From Micavibrio_B sp964399985 (lineage in GTDB: Bacteria > Pseudomonadota > Alphaproteobacteria > Micavibrionales > Micavibrionaceae), in assembly GCA_964399985.1 (NCBI GenBank), contig CAYNRY010000002.1, positions 434,001 through 498,000 of the forward strand: a stretch of 64,000 nucleotides of DNA. Direction: 5' to 3'. Shown piece after piece: positions 16,901 to 25,661 of the stretch. Within the stretch, counting starts at the first letter, position 1; the number at the start of each line of letters is the position of its first letter. A model generated the notes under the pieces. The model was not told the DNA's origin, did no database searches, and was given only the letters and a program-made list of their open reading frames with translations. A program made the translations under genes and the position numbers.

Positions 16901-18267
16901 CTATAGATAATGCGGACTAAAGGAGAATCGTCCACTGTCGATGTAAATCGCGTACAGCTTGCTTCCAGCTCTTCTTCCAGGATGCGTTCGAATTTAAGGC
17001 GAAGGCGCGTGTCGAAACGATCGCGGGGAATATAGATCAGCGCGGATAAAGTGCGGCCAAACGGATCCTCTCGCAGAAAAAGAGAAATGCGGGGACGTTC
17101 TTTCAGGCGCAGAATTTTAAGCGAGGTTTCGTATAAATCTTTCGGCGCGGTCTGCATAAATTCATCGCGCGGGAATTTTTCAATGATGTCGCGAAGCGCG
17201 CGCAAATCATGGCTTTGCGGATCGAAGCCCGCCATATTGATGATCTTGGTTCCCTTGTGACGCAGGAACGGAACGCCGCGGATGCTGCGGGAATAGGTGA
17301 CAGAGGTGAAGAGGCCCACAATCAGGGCCTCGCCGATGACATTACCTTTTTTATCGTATTGGCGCACCAGAATGGAATCCATCGGTACGCTGCGATGGAC
17401 GGATGATTTCAGGGCGAGTTTGTGAACGAAAACGGCAGGCAGTGTTTCTTTTGTTTTCGTATCTTCGAAAAGAATTTTTTCTTCGCCGTTCAGATATGGT
17501 TTTTTACGGTTTTTTGACAAAAGTCCAAGGCCGCTATCGTGATCAGGCGTAAAAGTCAGTTTGCCGCCTTTTTTTGACGCCTTGTAATATTTATAGCCAA
17601 GCAGGGTAAAGTTATCGTCGTGAATATAATTGATGAATTCCAGATATTCCTGAAGATCGTCGAAATCGATATCCGGCGCTTCCTTTAATCCTTCATGAGC
17701 TGCCTTGACGCGTTCCTTGATCTGGCGCCAGTCGCCGGTTGCCAATTGCACATCAGAGAGGACATCCGAAATTTCGGTTTTCAGAATATCGATTTGCGGT
17801 TTGGTAAGGCGGCGGCTCAATTCAATAAACAAAAAGCCTTCGCCTGTGTAACCCTCTTTCGTATCAAGAGAAATATCTTCGATTTTACGATTTTTGCCGC
17901 GAAGCGTGTAGAGGAGAGGGTGGAACGTATTGGCGATGTTAAAGCCGTGACGAGTTAGCAAGGCAGTGACGGAATCAATGACAAACGACATGTCGTCGAA
18001 GAGAATGCTGATAACTGTATTCGATCCATCCCAGCCCCAGTTTTTTAAGGTCGGGTTATCGACCTCAATCGATATTTTGTTTTTCGTTCTTTTGTCGGCC
18101 AGATCGAATTGGCGCTTGATCAAAAGCTCAAGACTCTTGTGATTGATCTCGGCCAGATCGGCATCGGGAATTTCAGAGATATAGAGTTGCTGAAAATTCT
18201 GAAACACGGATTTAGGCGTTTTTGAAATTACTTTTTTGGGGGAAGCCGTTTTTTTATTCTTGTGCAT
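13945..18267 (-). CDS. NAD-specific glutamate dehydrogenase, large (GDH-180-like) type
   Basis: 1440 residues. It oxidises glutamate to 2-oxoglutarate and ammonia and is used for amino acid catabolism. An N-terminal ACT-like regulatory half (WGWDGSNTVISILFDDMSFV, then SVTYSRSIRGVPFLRHKG) precedes the catalytic part. MGAKGGFIVKK at about residue 827 carries the substrate lysine, followed by VAADKGTATFSDIAN, GDAFASGGSHGYDHKDMGIT and the NAD loop IGIGDMGGDVFGNG at about residue 965. Bacterial members are usually about 1600 residues, so this one is short by roughly 150, without loss of the motifs checked. It is monocistronic, with 170 gene-free bases after the start side. Confidence 0.93.
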   Translation of the reverse strand: MHKNKKTASPKKVISKTPKSVFQNFQQLYISEIPDADLAEINHKSLELLIKRQFDLADKRTKNKISIEVDNPTLKNWGWDGSNTVISILFDDMSFVIDSVTALLTRHGFNIANTFHPLLYTLRGKNRKIEDISLDTKEGYTGEGFLFIELSRRLTKPQIDILKTEISDVLSDVQLATGDWRQIKERVKAAHEGLKEAPDIDFDDLQEYLEFINYIHDDNFTLLGYKYYKASKKGGKLTFTPDHDSGLGLLSKNRKKPYLNGEEKILFEDTKTKETLPAVFVHKLALKSSVHRSVPMDSILVRQYDKKGNVIGEALIVGLFTSVTYSRSIRGVPFLRHKGTKIINMAGFDPQSHDLRALRDIIEKFPRDEFMQTAPKDLYETSLKILRLKERPRISLFLREDPFGRTLSALIYIPRDRFDTRLRLKFERILEEELEASCTRFTSTVDDSPLVRIIYSLQWQQGKRVEYDTSMIEARLQEAGRSWDEVLFQTLMEKYRDHDEAARISDKYNSAFPVSYQERYRGRQALHDIAKIEEVLTTRQIDLDLFKPQNTPSRHLSLKVYSPGVTISLSDILPVLENMGLKVIEEYPFEVLVQGRSVWIQDLVVEIPAQLPSLDVSAIRHAFEACFKLVWSGHVENDSLNKLIVLAALNSREIAILRSYVRYLRQTTSPYSLSYVEQALTDYPSIAKLLTGLFKAHFDPDTQGKGKAVVPGVLAAIDQNLQHVSALDQDKILRSLTSLIQATLRTNYFQNKPWISLKFDSAAVPELPDPRPYREIFVYSPRVEGIHLRGDVIARGGLRWSDRNEDFRTEVLGLMKAQQVKNAIIIPMGAKGGFIVKKPPVIGGREAFLEEGKECYRIFIRGLLDITDNQKGGKIIPPRDVVRRDDNDPYLVVAADKGTATFSDIANALSAEYDFWLGDAFASGGSHGYDHKDMGITARGAWESVKRHFHELGLDTQTQEFDIIGIGDMGGDVFGNGLLQTKTARLVGAFNHLHIFCDPNPDAAATYKERERLFKEVKGWDHYNEKLLSKGGRIYKRSDKSLKLTSEIQKRFGLSKSEVSPIELIRAMLMAKTDLLFFGGIGTYVKSTKEAHIDAGDRSNDPLRVNGSELRARVIGEGANLGMTQRGRIEYAQQGGRLNTDFIDNSAGVDTSDHEVNIKILLSDVMAQKNSKMNLKSRDKLLESMTKEVEQLVLRDNYQQAQALSLITSKAAENVVFHAKLMTLLEHDGLLRRDIEFLPDDEAIEKRRLSGLGLTRPELCVLFSYSKIAFTKDLIATKIPDDKSMLEWAIRYFPVAMQKKFADEIKNHRLKRNIIATMISNAIINRMGPSFIRLTMAKTGKNVEEITRAYIKVRDEYDLRDLWDGIEALDNKIDAETQLKALREIADIAAKQVLSFLKTGKLSTRTAPLSEAQNQSDWMKAGLPSQLAVKMARLKSLSAD

Positions 18268-18437
18268 GAACTCACACTGATTGGTTTGTCGTCACTCTAT
18301 ACCATATTTCGGTGGAGAAAACATTATCTGAACGACAAGGTCAATATATAAAGCCGTTATAAAATGACTTATGATTTGTGCGCAGCGATAGAAACAGGCG
18401 GCGTATATCATACGCAAATGTGTTTCGCGCATGTCTG

Positions 18438-20057
18438 CTATCTGGAATAAAGGTGCCCGCGACCTTTTTTGGCAATAATGTAATAGCGGTCCTGCATTTT
18501 ATACGGCATGGAAAAGATAATATCATAGGCTTCGACTTCGGCAGGGTCATCGGTTCGCACGACGATTAAAGAATTGGGGAAGTATTTCAGATATAAATCC
18601 TTGCTTTCGACTTTCATCTGCCGTACCCGCCTGTCCAGACGCGCCAGAAAGCCCCATTCACCATGATAATTGCGCGTAAAAGCCAGAGTAAGGCCGGGAT
18701 TTCGCTCCAGGACTTCTGCCACCGGACGAATATCATATCTTTTGAAAAGCCCGTCTTTCGCCTGAAATTCCATACTCAGCATCAGGATCAACGAGGACAA
18801 GGATATGCTTAGAATGTAGGCCAGTGGCTTTTTATGCCCCATGATAAAAATGCCAATCATTATGGCTAAAGCTGATAGGCCGGTCAGATAGCTGATAGGC
18901 GTCAGGAGATCCTGTCCGAAAGCAAATTCGCTGGAGGAAAGACTATAAGTAAATTTAATGATGAGTGGGAGCATCATCAGGATTCCATAGACCAAGAAAG
19001 GCAAAACATTCAGGCGGGAAAAGGAATCAAAAGTAAGATTCTTTAAACCCATCGCCATGATAATCGCTAGACAGGGGAGAAGCGGCAGCAGGTAATGGAG
19101 CTGTTTGCCACTGATTAAACTAAAGGAAATAAAAACCGGAGCCAGCCAAACGATTAGGAAGCGCAAAGACTTTTGAGTTTGAATTTCTTTAAGATTTTTT
19201 ATGCCCTTCCAGATATAGGGAGAGAAAACCCATGGGGCAAGGAAGAGAGGCATGAATGGCAGATACCACCAGAACGGCTTTTGATGATCGAAAGAATTGG
19301 CCATGCGCCCGGCTGTCTGGCCCCAGAAAATGCGGTCGGAAAAATCAGGCCCGCCTTTGATTGAGGCGGGAATGGCCCAGCACAATCCAAGCAACAAACT
19401 TACTAAAAACGATAATGCCAAATAGCTGACCCATTTCCGGCGAGGAATGGCGCTGTCTTTATTCCAGAATCTGGCCAGTAAAACAGGAAGTACCAAATGC
19501 AATAGAATAACAGGCCCTTTGGTCAGAAGGCCGAGGCCGCCACAGACGGACAGTATAACCAGATGGCGGTTATGCGATGTTCTCGCATAGTCCCAGATAG
19601 ATGTAATGCCGATGATGACAAAAACCGACAGCAATATATCGAACATGATCATATTGCTGTAGACGACGAAAGGCAGAAAGCCGATCAGGATATATGTTGC
19701 AGTCGCGATATTTTTTTCATCATGCATTAATTTTCCGGCAAGGCGCTGCGTACAAATCACCAGAAGAAAAGCACAGAGAAATGGCAACGCCATGGCGACT
19801 TCCTGCGATACGCTAAAGGCGTGCCATAACAAATTGATGCACCAAAACAGCAGCGGCGGTTTGTGATCGTAGGGCTGAAGATTTAAATGCGGAACCAGCC
19901 AGTCCTTGCCCGAATACATTTCCCAGGCAACGCTTAAATATCTCGTTTCATCGACAGGGAATAACGGGCGGCAGTAGATGCCGGTCAAATATAAAATAAT
20001 GCAAAAAAGGGCGGCGATGCCGAGGGAGAAACGGGGTTTGTGGATAAGGTCCATCAT
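18438..20057 (-). CDS. ArnT-like glycosyltransferase, family 39
   Basis: 539 residues, an inner-membrane transferase with about 12 helices. The N-terminal loop FPVDETRYLSVAWEMYSGKD carries the conserved acidic residues of GT39/ArnT enzymes, and YDHKPPLLFWCINLLWHAF follows, which is a hallmark of the family. These enzymes move a sugar from undecaprenyl phosphate to a lipid A or protein acceptor at the periplasmic face. It is last in a four-gene operon and overlaps the LAB_N gene by four bases. The sugar transferred cannot be told from the sequence. Confidence 0.85.
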   Translation of the reverse strand: MMDLIHKPRFSLGIAALFCIILYLTGIYCRPLFPVDETRYLSVAWEMYSGKDWLVPHLNLQPYDHKPPLLFWCINLLWHAFSVSQEVAMALPFLCAFLLVICTQRLAGKLMHDEKNIATATYILIGFLPFVVYSNMIMFDILLSVFVIIGITSIWDYARTSHNRHLVILSVCGGLGLLTKGPVILLHLVLPVLLARFWNKDSAIPRRKWVSYLALSFLVSLLLGLCWAIPASIKGGPDFSDRIFWGQTAGRMANSFDHQKPFWWYLPFMPLFLAPWVFSPYIWKGIKNLKEIQTQKSLRFLIVWLAPVFISFSLISGKQLHYLLPLLPCLAIIMAMGLKNLTFDSFSRLNVLPFLVYGILMMLPLIIKFTYSLSSSEFAFGQDLLTPISYLTGLSALAIMIGIFIMGHKKPLAYILSISLSSLILMLSMEFQAKDGLFKRYDIRPVAEVLERNPGLTLAFTRNYHGEWGFLARLDRRVRQMKVESKDLYLKYFPNSLIVVRTDDPAEVEAYDIIFSMPYKMQDRYYIIAKKGRGHLYSR

Positions 20058-20365
20058 ATAGATGAAAGGACCGCTTTGCGCCGTTCGGCAATGATGAAGT
20101 GGATATTGCGTAAATATATCAACAATCCCATGCCTTGCCCGATGATAAAAACAGGATCGGCTTTATGGATGGCATAGGCAAAAACGATGGAGCCACCCGC
20201 GAGGCTAAAAAACCAGAAAGAAATAGGGATAACGCTTTTGCGCGCTTTTTCAGATGCAACCCATTGAACGATGAAGCGCATTGTGAACATAAATTGTCCG
20301 AAAAGACCGACCATGACCCATGTGTCGAAAGACGAGAGAATATTCATTAGATGCTGGGAAAACAT
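20054..20365 (-). CDS. Lipid A biosynthesis N-terminal domain (LAB_N) membrane protein
   Basis: 103 residues with three helices. The segments VGLFGQFMFTMRFIVQWVASE, PISFWFFSLAGGSIVFAYAI and DPVFIIGQGMGLLIYLRNI match the LAB_N pattern (PQ-loop-like). The start MFSQHLM overlaps the stop of the upstream transferase (TAATG); the longer frame would lie within that gene. LAB_N proteins accompany GT2 and GT39 enzymes in lipid A or polyprenyl-sugar modification operons, as here. The biochemical role is not established to my knowledge. Confidence 0.8.
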   Translation of the reverse strand: MFSQHLMNILSSFDTWVMVGLFGQFMFTMRFIVQWVASEKARKSVIPISFWFFSLAGGSIVFAYAIHKADPVFIIGQGMGLLIYLRNIHFIIAERRKAVLSSI

Positions 20366-21087
20366 TATTCTTCCGTGATTATAATTTTCCGGCGCCTGCG
20401 CGCTTTCAGCCATAAGACACCAAACACATCGAAAATTCCAGCCCAAAGCCGGTCCCAAAAGCCATATTTAGACACGCCGTTTTGACGCGAACGGTGAGAG
20501 ACTTCTACAAGTATGATCTCCCCCTGTTCGCGCAGAAAAAGGGCGGGAAGAAAGCGGTGCATATGGTTGAAAAAGGGCAGGCGCAGATAATCTTCGCGGC
20601 GGAATAGTTTCAAGCTACAGCCGGTATCGCCAACACCGTCCTTGAGGAGGAAGTTACGAATCACATTGCCAGTGCGAGAGGTGAATTTCTTCAATAGATT
20701 ATCCATGCGCTTCTTGCGTTGTCCGGTGATAAGCAGCATTGCCGATGGAGGCGTCTGCTGCCATTTTTTATAGAGGACAGAAATATCCGCGGGATCGTTC
20801 TGACCGTCGCCATCCATGGTTATAATCAGCGCAGACGTGGCGGCTTCAATTCCTGTCCATAGACTTGCGCTTTGACCGGCACGGTTTGAATGGCGAAGCA
20901 GGCGAATGCGGGTATCGTTGGATTTAATTGCCTGAACGGTTACGGCCGTTTGATCGGTACTTCCATCATCCACGACAATAATTTCATGAATCGGGCAATC
21001 ACGGAGTAGAAGAATGTCATTTAACAAAGCAGCAATATTATCTTCTTCGTTAAGAGCCGGGATCACGATGGTAATCGCCTCATTCAC
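20365..21087 (-). CDS. Polyprenyl-phosphate glycosyltransferase, family 2 (DPM1-like)
   Basis: 240 residues. GT2 fold: TIVIPALNEEDNIAALL, IIVVDDGSTDQT and the DxD motif in ITMDGDGQNDPADI. No membrane helices are evident, as in soluble DPM1-type enzymes that load a sugar onto a polyprenyl phosphate on the cytoplasmic side. It overlaps the TlpA gene upstream by four bases and LAB_N downstream by one base. The logical role is to make the lipid-linked sugar that the GT39 enzyme at 18438 then transfers. Confidence 0.88.
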   Translation of the reverse strand: MNEAITIVIPALNEEDNIAALLNDILLLRDCPIHEIIVVDDGSTDQTAVTVQAIKSNDTRIRLLRHSNRAGQSASLWTGIEAATSALIITMDGDGQNDPADISVLYKKWQQTPPSAMLLITGQRKKRMDNLLKKFTSRTGNVIRNFLLKDGVGDTGCSLKLFRREDYLRLPFFNHMHRFLPALFLREQGEIILVEVSHRSRQNGVSKYGFWDRLWAGIFDVFGVLWLKARRRRKIIITEE

Positions 21088-21647
21088 TTCATGATGTCCT
21101 GTAAATAGGACGTCATTTCCGGCGAGGTCCAGTCGGCGTCACCGGCGATTTTACGAACCATGCCGCCTTTACGGTCGATGATGATCGTCTCGGGATAGGA
21201 GAATGTCTGGTAAAGGTCATGGGTAATGGCGCGGCTTTTATCCCATATCGTATAGAAGCCGGGCAGGTCTTCCGAAGCGGGGGAGGATTCTGTCACGAAG
21301 GTCTTGATGATTTCTTCGCTTTTATCCGATGACAGGGCTAAAACAACGACATCGTCCTCGAAGTTATCTTCCATCGCGGCGAGTTTCGGGAATTCCTTGA
21401 CGCAAGGTGGGCACCAAGTCGCCCAGAAGTGAAGAATGACGATTTTGCCTTTAAAGTCGGACAGATTGTTTTTACGGCCTTTAATGTCGGTAAATTCAAA
21501 ATCGGGCGCCATCCTGACGGGCAGACTATTATTATCTGCGATATCGTCGATTGTCCGGACACGCGGTTTGATCTGGAAGTCCAGAAGCAGGGTAATAACG
21601 GCAATCGCCGCGAAAATGCCAAGCAAAAGAGAAATATTTTTCTTCAT
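21084..21647 (-). CDS. TlpA-like membrane-anchored thioredoxin
   Basis: 187 residues: one N-terminal helix (LLLGIFAAIAVITLLLDF) as anchor, then a thioredoxin fold in the periplasm with the active site FWATWCPPCVKEFP (WCxxC). The family reduces disulfides, for example in cytochrome c maturation or copper-site assembly. It overlaps the GT2 gene by four bases, so it heads an operon otherwise devoted to sugar transfer, which is an unusual pairing. It is divergent from asnB, with about 100 bases between the starts. Confidence 0.88.
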   Translation of the reverse strand: MKKNISLLLGIFAAIAVITLLLDFQIKPRVRTIDDIADNNSLPVRMAPDFEFTDIKGRKNNLSDFKGKIVILHFWATWCPPCVKEFPKLAAMEDNFEDDVVVLALSSDKSEEIIKTFVTESSPASEDLPGFYTIWDKSRAITHDLYQTFSYPETIIIDRKGGMVRKIAGDADWTSPEMTSYLQDIMK

Positions 21648-21747
21648 GAGGATTTATAAAGCTGCGCTCAAAATCTTGCTACTGAAATCTCGCTTGATTT
21701 AGCGCTGAACCAATCGTTATATATCAAGGTAATCAAAGGCTTGAAAT

Positions 21748-23634
21748 ATGTGCGGAATTGCCGGCTGGCTTAATTTTTCAGGAAATACGGGTTTAAATGT
21801 CCTGAAATCCATGAATAGCGGCATTGCCCATCGCGGGCCGGATGCGGACGATGTCTGGCAGGACGGGCCTATAGGCCTTTGTCACCGCCGTCTTGCCATT
21901 ATCGATCTATCACCGACAAACGACCAGCCGCTTCACGATACGTCTGGCAGATACATAATCGTTTTCAATGGTGAGATTTACAATTACATCGAGCTTCGCG
22001 CTGAACTTGAAGCCAAAGGCGTTTCGTTTAAGACCCAAGGCGACACGGAAGTTGTGATCGAATCCTATAAGCAATGGGGTCATGATTGCCTGAATAAATT
22101 TATCGGGATGTTCGCCTTTGCCATTTGGGACAAAACGGAAAGAAATTTATTCCTGGCCCGTGACCCGATTGGCAAAAAGCCGATGTTCTATTCCATGCTT
22201 GGCGGGGATGGATTTGCTTTTGCGTCAGAGCCGTCGGGTTTGCTCGGCAATCCGCAAGTCGATAAATCGCGCAATGAAGCTTCGATTCGCAAATTTTTGG
22301 TGCTCGGTTATACGACGGGCGCGGAAACGGTCTGGAAGGGGATTAAACGTCTTTTACCTGCGCACGCAATGGTAGTGACTGCAGGCGGCAGTGTCAAAGC
22401 ATGGTGCTATAAAGATCTTGTTAAATCATATGAGAATAAGCGAAGCTTTACATCTGTTGAAGAAGCTTCTTATGAGTTTAATAAAATTCTCGACGATGCG
22501 ACGAAGATTCGATGCCGCGCCGATGTACCTTATGGTTTATTTTTAAGCGGTGGTCTGGATTCGAATTCGGTACTGGCGTCGATGGTGAAAGCCATCGGTG
22601 CAGGGCAGACGAAAACATTCAGTATCGGCTTTCAGGAATCGGAGTATGACGAGTCCGCGCTGGCAGCGCGAAGCGCCAAGCATTTCGGCACGCACCACAC
22701 GACTTTCCGTCTCGATCCTGATAATATAGATCTCGGCAAAATTCTTTCCAAAATGGGGCAGGAGCCTTTGGCGGATGTCTCTTTCATCCCGACCTATATG
22801 CTCGCGCAGGAAACGCGCAAGCATGTGAAAATGGTTTTGACGGGCGATGGCGGCGATGAATTATTTGCCGGATATCCAACCTATGTAGCCAACCGTATGC
22901 GCAGAGGCGTCAACTGGGCCTTGCCGAATTCGATCTGGAAGAAAATATACAATATTGCCGACGATAAACTTCCGGCTGGCCAAGGCCGCATGAGCCTTGC
23001 TTTTAAACTCCGCCAGTTTCTGCGTGGCGCTTCGCTGGATGAGGGGCGTGCGCATTTCTCCTGGCGTCTGACGATGGCGGATACAGCATGGCAGAATTTA
23101 TTCTCGAAAGAGTTTGCCGAGAGCTTTAGCTGGGAAGAGGTCTATGCCGATTTCGCGCCGCATTTTGAAAAAGTGAAATATTTATCAGCTCTTGATCGCG
23201 CTCTGTATGTCGATACCAAAACATGGCTGGTCGATTCCGTGATGGTCAAGGCCGACCGCGCGACGATGGCGAATTCACTCGAAGCGCGCGCACCGCTTCT
23301 TGACATTCGTATGGTCGATTTTGCCGCCAGCCTGCCAGATCACCTGAAGCTCGATTTTATGAATGTGAAGAAAAAAATGATCCGCGTCGCTCAAAAGGAA
23401 CGTCTGCCTGAATTTTTATTCACCGAAAAAAAGCGAGGCTTTAGCGTGCCGGTGTCGAAATGGATGGGCGGAAGTCTGGGGAGTTTTGCGCAAGATGCGA
23501 TTGCCAATAGCGGCGGTATATTTGATTCCTCCAAATTACAGGATTTTTATGACGATCATGTCAATGGACGTCGTGAAAACGGATTGGCTTTGTTTCATAC
23601 GATCGTCCTGTCGCAATGGTTGAAAGGATCATGA
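21748..23634 (+). CDS. asnB: Asparagine synthetase, glutamine-hydrolysing
   Basis: 628 residues. Cys2 (MCGIAGW) is the nucleophile of the class II glutaminase domain, followed by IAHRGPDADD and FNGEIYNYIELR. The synthetase domain has the ATP pyrophosphatase loop LFLSGGLDSNSV and TGDGGDELFAGYP. It makes asparagine from aspartate and glutamine. Long AsnB-like members also occur in polysaccharide clusters, and the neighbouring glycosyltransferase operon makes that alternative possible. Only one base separates its stop from the next start. Confidence 0.92.
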   Translation: MCGIAGWLNFSGNTGLNVLKSMNSGIAHRGPDADDVWQDGPIGLCHRRLAIIDLSPTNDQPLHDTSGRYIIVFNGEIYNYIELRAELEAKGVSFKTQGDTEVVIESYKQWGHDCLNKFIGMFAFAIWDKTERNLFLARDPIGKKPMFYSMLGGDGFAFASEPSGLLGNPQVDKSRNEASIRKFLVLGYTTGAETVWKGIKRLLPAHAMVVTAGGSVKAWCYKDLVKSYENKRSFTSVEEASYEFNKILDDATKIRCRADVPYGLFLSGGLDSNSVLASMVKAIGAGQTKTFSIGFQESEYDESALAARSAKHFGTHHTTFRLDPDNIDLGKILSKMGQEPLADVSFIPTYMLAQETRKHVKMVLTGDGGDELFAGYPTYVANRMRRGVNWALPNSIWKKIYNIADDKLPAGQGRMSLAFKLRQFLRGASLDEGRAHFSWRLTMADTAWQNLFSKEFAESFSWEEVYADFAPHFEKVKYLSALDRALYVDTKTWLVDSVMVKADRATMANSLEARAPLLDIRMVDFAASLPDHLKLDFMNVKKKMIRVAQKERLPEFLFTEKKRGFSVPVSKWMGGSLGSFAQDAIANSGGIFDSSKLQDFYDDHVNGRRENGLALFHTIVLSQWLKGS

Positions 23635-23635
23635 A

Positions 23636-24670
23636 ATGATAAGGCTGTCGCATAGCGGACGTATTCTTTATTTTGGATCAGGCAATACGGTTAAAAAAAC
23701 CCTATTATGGCGTGGCTTTATCGTATTGGCGCTCTTGGCATTCGTCATGGCGATTTTCTGGATCGATCGTGAAGGCTTGCGCGATCATATCGACGGTCAT
23801 ATCACATTTACCGATATTATTTATTTTGCCATGGTGACGGTCACAACGGTGGGATATGGCGACATAGTGCCGGTCAGCGATAGCGCGCGTTTGATCGATG
23901 CTTTTGCCGTGACGCCGATCCGGCTCTTTATCTGGTTTATATTTCTAGGCACCGCTTATGAATTCGTTATTCAAAAAATCGTGGAGGATTACCGTATGAG
24001 AAAGCTTCAGGAAAATCTGCAAGGTCATGTCGTTTTATGCGGTTTCGGCCATAGCGGATGGATCGCGGCGCAGGAAAGCGTAGCCAAGGGAACGCCGCCA
24101 TCGCAAATAGTCGCCATCGATGCGCGAGAGGAGCGTGTGCAATTAGCGGCGGATACCGGTTATATCGGGCTGCTTGGCGATGCTGCCAGCGAAGAGCTAC
24201 TGGTTAAAGCTTGTGTACAAAAGTCCAGAGCAGTCATCGTGAGCACGGGAAGAGACGATACGACGATCTTAGTGGTCCTGACGCTGCGTAGCTTGTCGTC
24301 CAGCATCAGGATTATCGCCAGCATCCGTAATGAAGAAAATATCAAGCTGGCCAAACAGGGCGGCGCCGATACGATCATATCGCCGCCGCTCATGGGCGGG
24401 TATTTGCTGGCCAATGCCATCAGCACGAACCATGCCGCACCGTTTTTGTCAGATATCATGTCGATGGGCGGACATATGGAGCTGGTCGAACGGCGGGCAA
24501 ATGCGGCGGAAGTAGGCAAGACCATGGCGCAAATTACCCATGAAGTCATCGTTCATGTTTATAGCAAGGGGATCGATATCCCGTTTTCTGAGCGGACCAG
24601 CTATGTCATTCAAAAAGATGATACCCTGCTTTTAATTACGCCTAATCCACCTCTGGAAAAAGCTGCTTAG
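23636..24670 (+). CDS. Potassium channel protein with RCK (TrkA-N/TrkA-C) domains
   Basis: 344 residues. Two membrane helices (about residues 22-42 and 95-115) flank the pore loop with the K+ selectivity filter TTVGYGDIVP. The cytoplasmic part begins with the Rossmann motif VVLCGFGHSGW of TrkA-N and ends in a TrkA-C-like domain (SERTSYVIQKDDTLLLI). This is the plan of MthK-type, ligand-gated bacterial K+ channels. It follows asnB by one base, so it is cotranscribed with it. Confidence 0.92.
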   Translation: MIRLSHSGRILYFGSGNTVKKTLLWRGFIVLALLAFVMAIFWIDREGLRDHIDGHITFTDIIYFAMVTVTTVGYGDIVPVSDSARLIDAFAVTPIRLFIWFIFLGTAYEFVIQKIVEDYRMRKLQENLQGHVVLCGFGHSGWIAAQESVAKGTPPSQIVAIDAREERVQLAADTGYIGLLGDAASEELLVKACVQKSRAVIVSTGRDDTTILVVLTLRSLSSSIRIIASIRNEENIKLAKQGGADTIISPPLMGGYLLANAISTNHAAPFLSDIMSMGGHMELVERRANAAEVGKTMAQITHEVIVHVYSKGIDIPFSERTSYVIQKDDTLLLITPNPPLEKAA

Positions 24671-24702
24671 AAATCTATTTCTCTTTAGCATCGGAGAGAA
24701 TA

Positions 24703-25149
24703 ATGAAAGCTTATCGCAAAGATCAAAGCGTTATCGAGGGACTGAATGAATTACAACGCCGCGTGACGCAGGAATGCGCGACAGAGCCGCCGTTCCGGAA
24801 TGAATTCTGGGATCATCACGAAAAAGGCCTGTATGTCGATATCGTTTCCGGCGAGCCGTTATTTACCTCCATGGATAAATTTGATTCCGGCTGCGGCTGG
24901 CCGAGCTTTACCAAGCCATTGGTGTCGGAGAACGTCATCGAGCATGCAGACAGAAGCCATGGCATGGAGCGCATTGAAGTCAGGTCGCAAAATGCCGACT
25001 CCCATCTCGGCCATGTGTTTCCGGATGGCCCGCGCGATTCGGGCGGGCTTCGATATTGCATAAATTCGGCGTCGCTGAAATTTGTGCCTGTCGATCAATT
25101 GGAGGCAGAAGGATATGGTGACTATTTGGAATTATTCGAAGGGAAATAA
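24703..25149 (+). CDS. msrB: Peptide-methionine (R)-S-oxide reductase
   Basis: 148 residues. It repairs methionine R-sulfoxide in proteins. The catalytic cysteine is in LRYCINSASLKF and the recycling cysteine in FDSGCGWPSF; HLGHVFPDGP is also conserved. The two CxxC zinc pairs of some MsrB proteins are absent, so this is a zinc-free type. A GGAGAG site precedes the ATG. It lies two bases before msrA, so the pair covers both sulfoxide stereoisomers. No signal peptide is present; it acts in the cytoplasm. Confidence 0.95.
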   Translation: MKAYRKDQSVIEGLNELQRRVTQECATEPPFRNEFWDHHEKGLYVDIVSGEPLFTSMDKFDSGCGWPSFTKPLVSENVIEHADRSHGMERIEVRSQNADSHLGHVFPDGPRDSGGLRYCINSASLKFVPVDQLEAEGYGDYLELFEGK

Positions 25150-25151
25150 AG

Positions 25152-25661
25152 ATGGAATCATTAAACCAAAAGGCAATTCTGGCCGGCGGCTGTTTTTGGG
25201 GGATGGAAGATTTGATTCGCAAAATCCCGGGCGTTATCGATACGAGGGTCGGCTATACGGGCGGCGAATTTCCAGATCCGACATATAAAGACATGACAAC
25301 CGGTAAAACCGGGCATGCGGAATCCATTGAAATTACGTTCGATCCGAAAGAAATCGGCTTCGAGAAAATTCTTCATTATTTCTTTCAGCTCCATGATCCG
25401 ACAACAGCTAATCGTCAGGGCAATGATACCGGTACACAATACCGCTCGGCGATTTTTTATTTAAGCGACGAGCAGAAAGAAATGGCGGAGAAGGTTATTG
25501 CTATGGCGAATGCGTCGGGCAAATGGCCGGGCAAAATTGTCACGGAAGTGACGCCTGCGTCTAAATTTTACGAAGCGGAAGATTATCATCAGGATTATTT
25601 ATTCAAAAATCCCGGCGGCTATACTTGCCACTGGGTTCGTCCGGATTGGAAAATGGCATGA
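25152..25661 (+). CDS. msrA: Peptide-methionine (S)-S-oxide reductase
   Basis: 169 residues. The active site is AGGCFWGMEDLI, followed by GVIDTRVGYTGGEFPDPTY and the substrate segment HDPTTANRQGNDTGTQYRSA, all typical of MsrA. The ending EDYHQDYLFKNPGGYTCHW is also conserved and provides a possible resolving cysteine. The stop overlaps the start of the sugar dehydrogenase gene (ATGA). Confidence 0.96.
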   Translation: MESLNQKAILAGGCFWGMEDLIRKIPGVIDTRVGYTGGEFPDPTYKDMTTGKTGHAESIEITFDPKEIGFEKILHYFFQLHDPTTANRQGNDTGTQYRSAIFYLSDEQKEMAEKVIAMANASGKWPGKIVTEVTPASKFYEAEDYHQDYLFKNPGGYTCHWVRPDWKMA

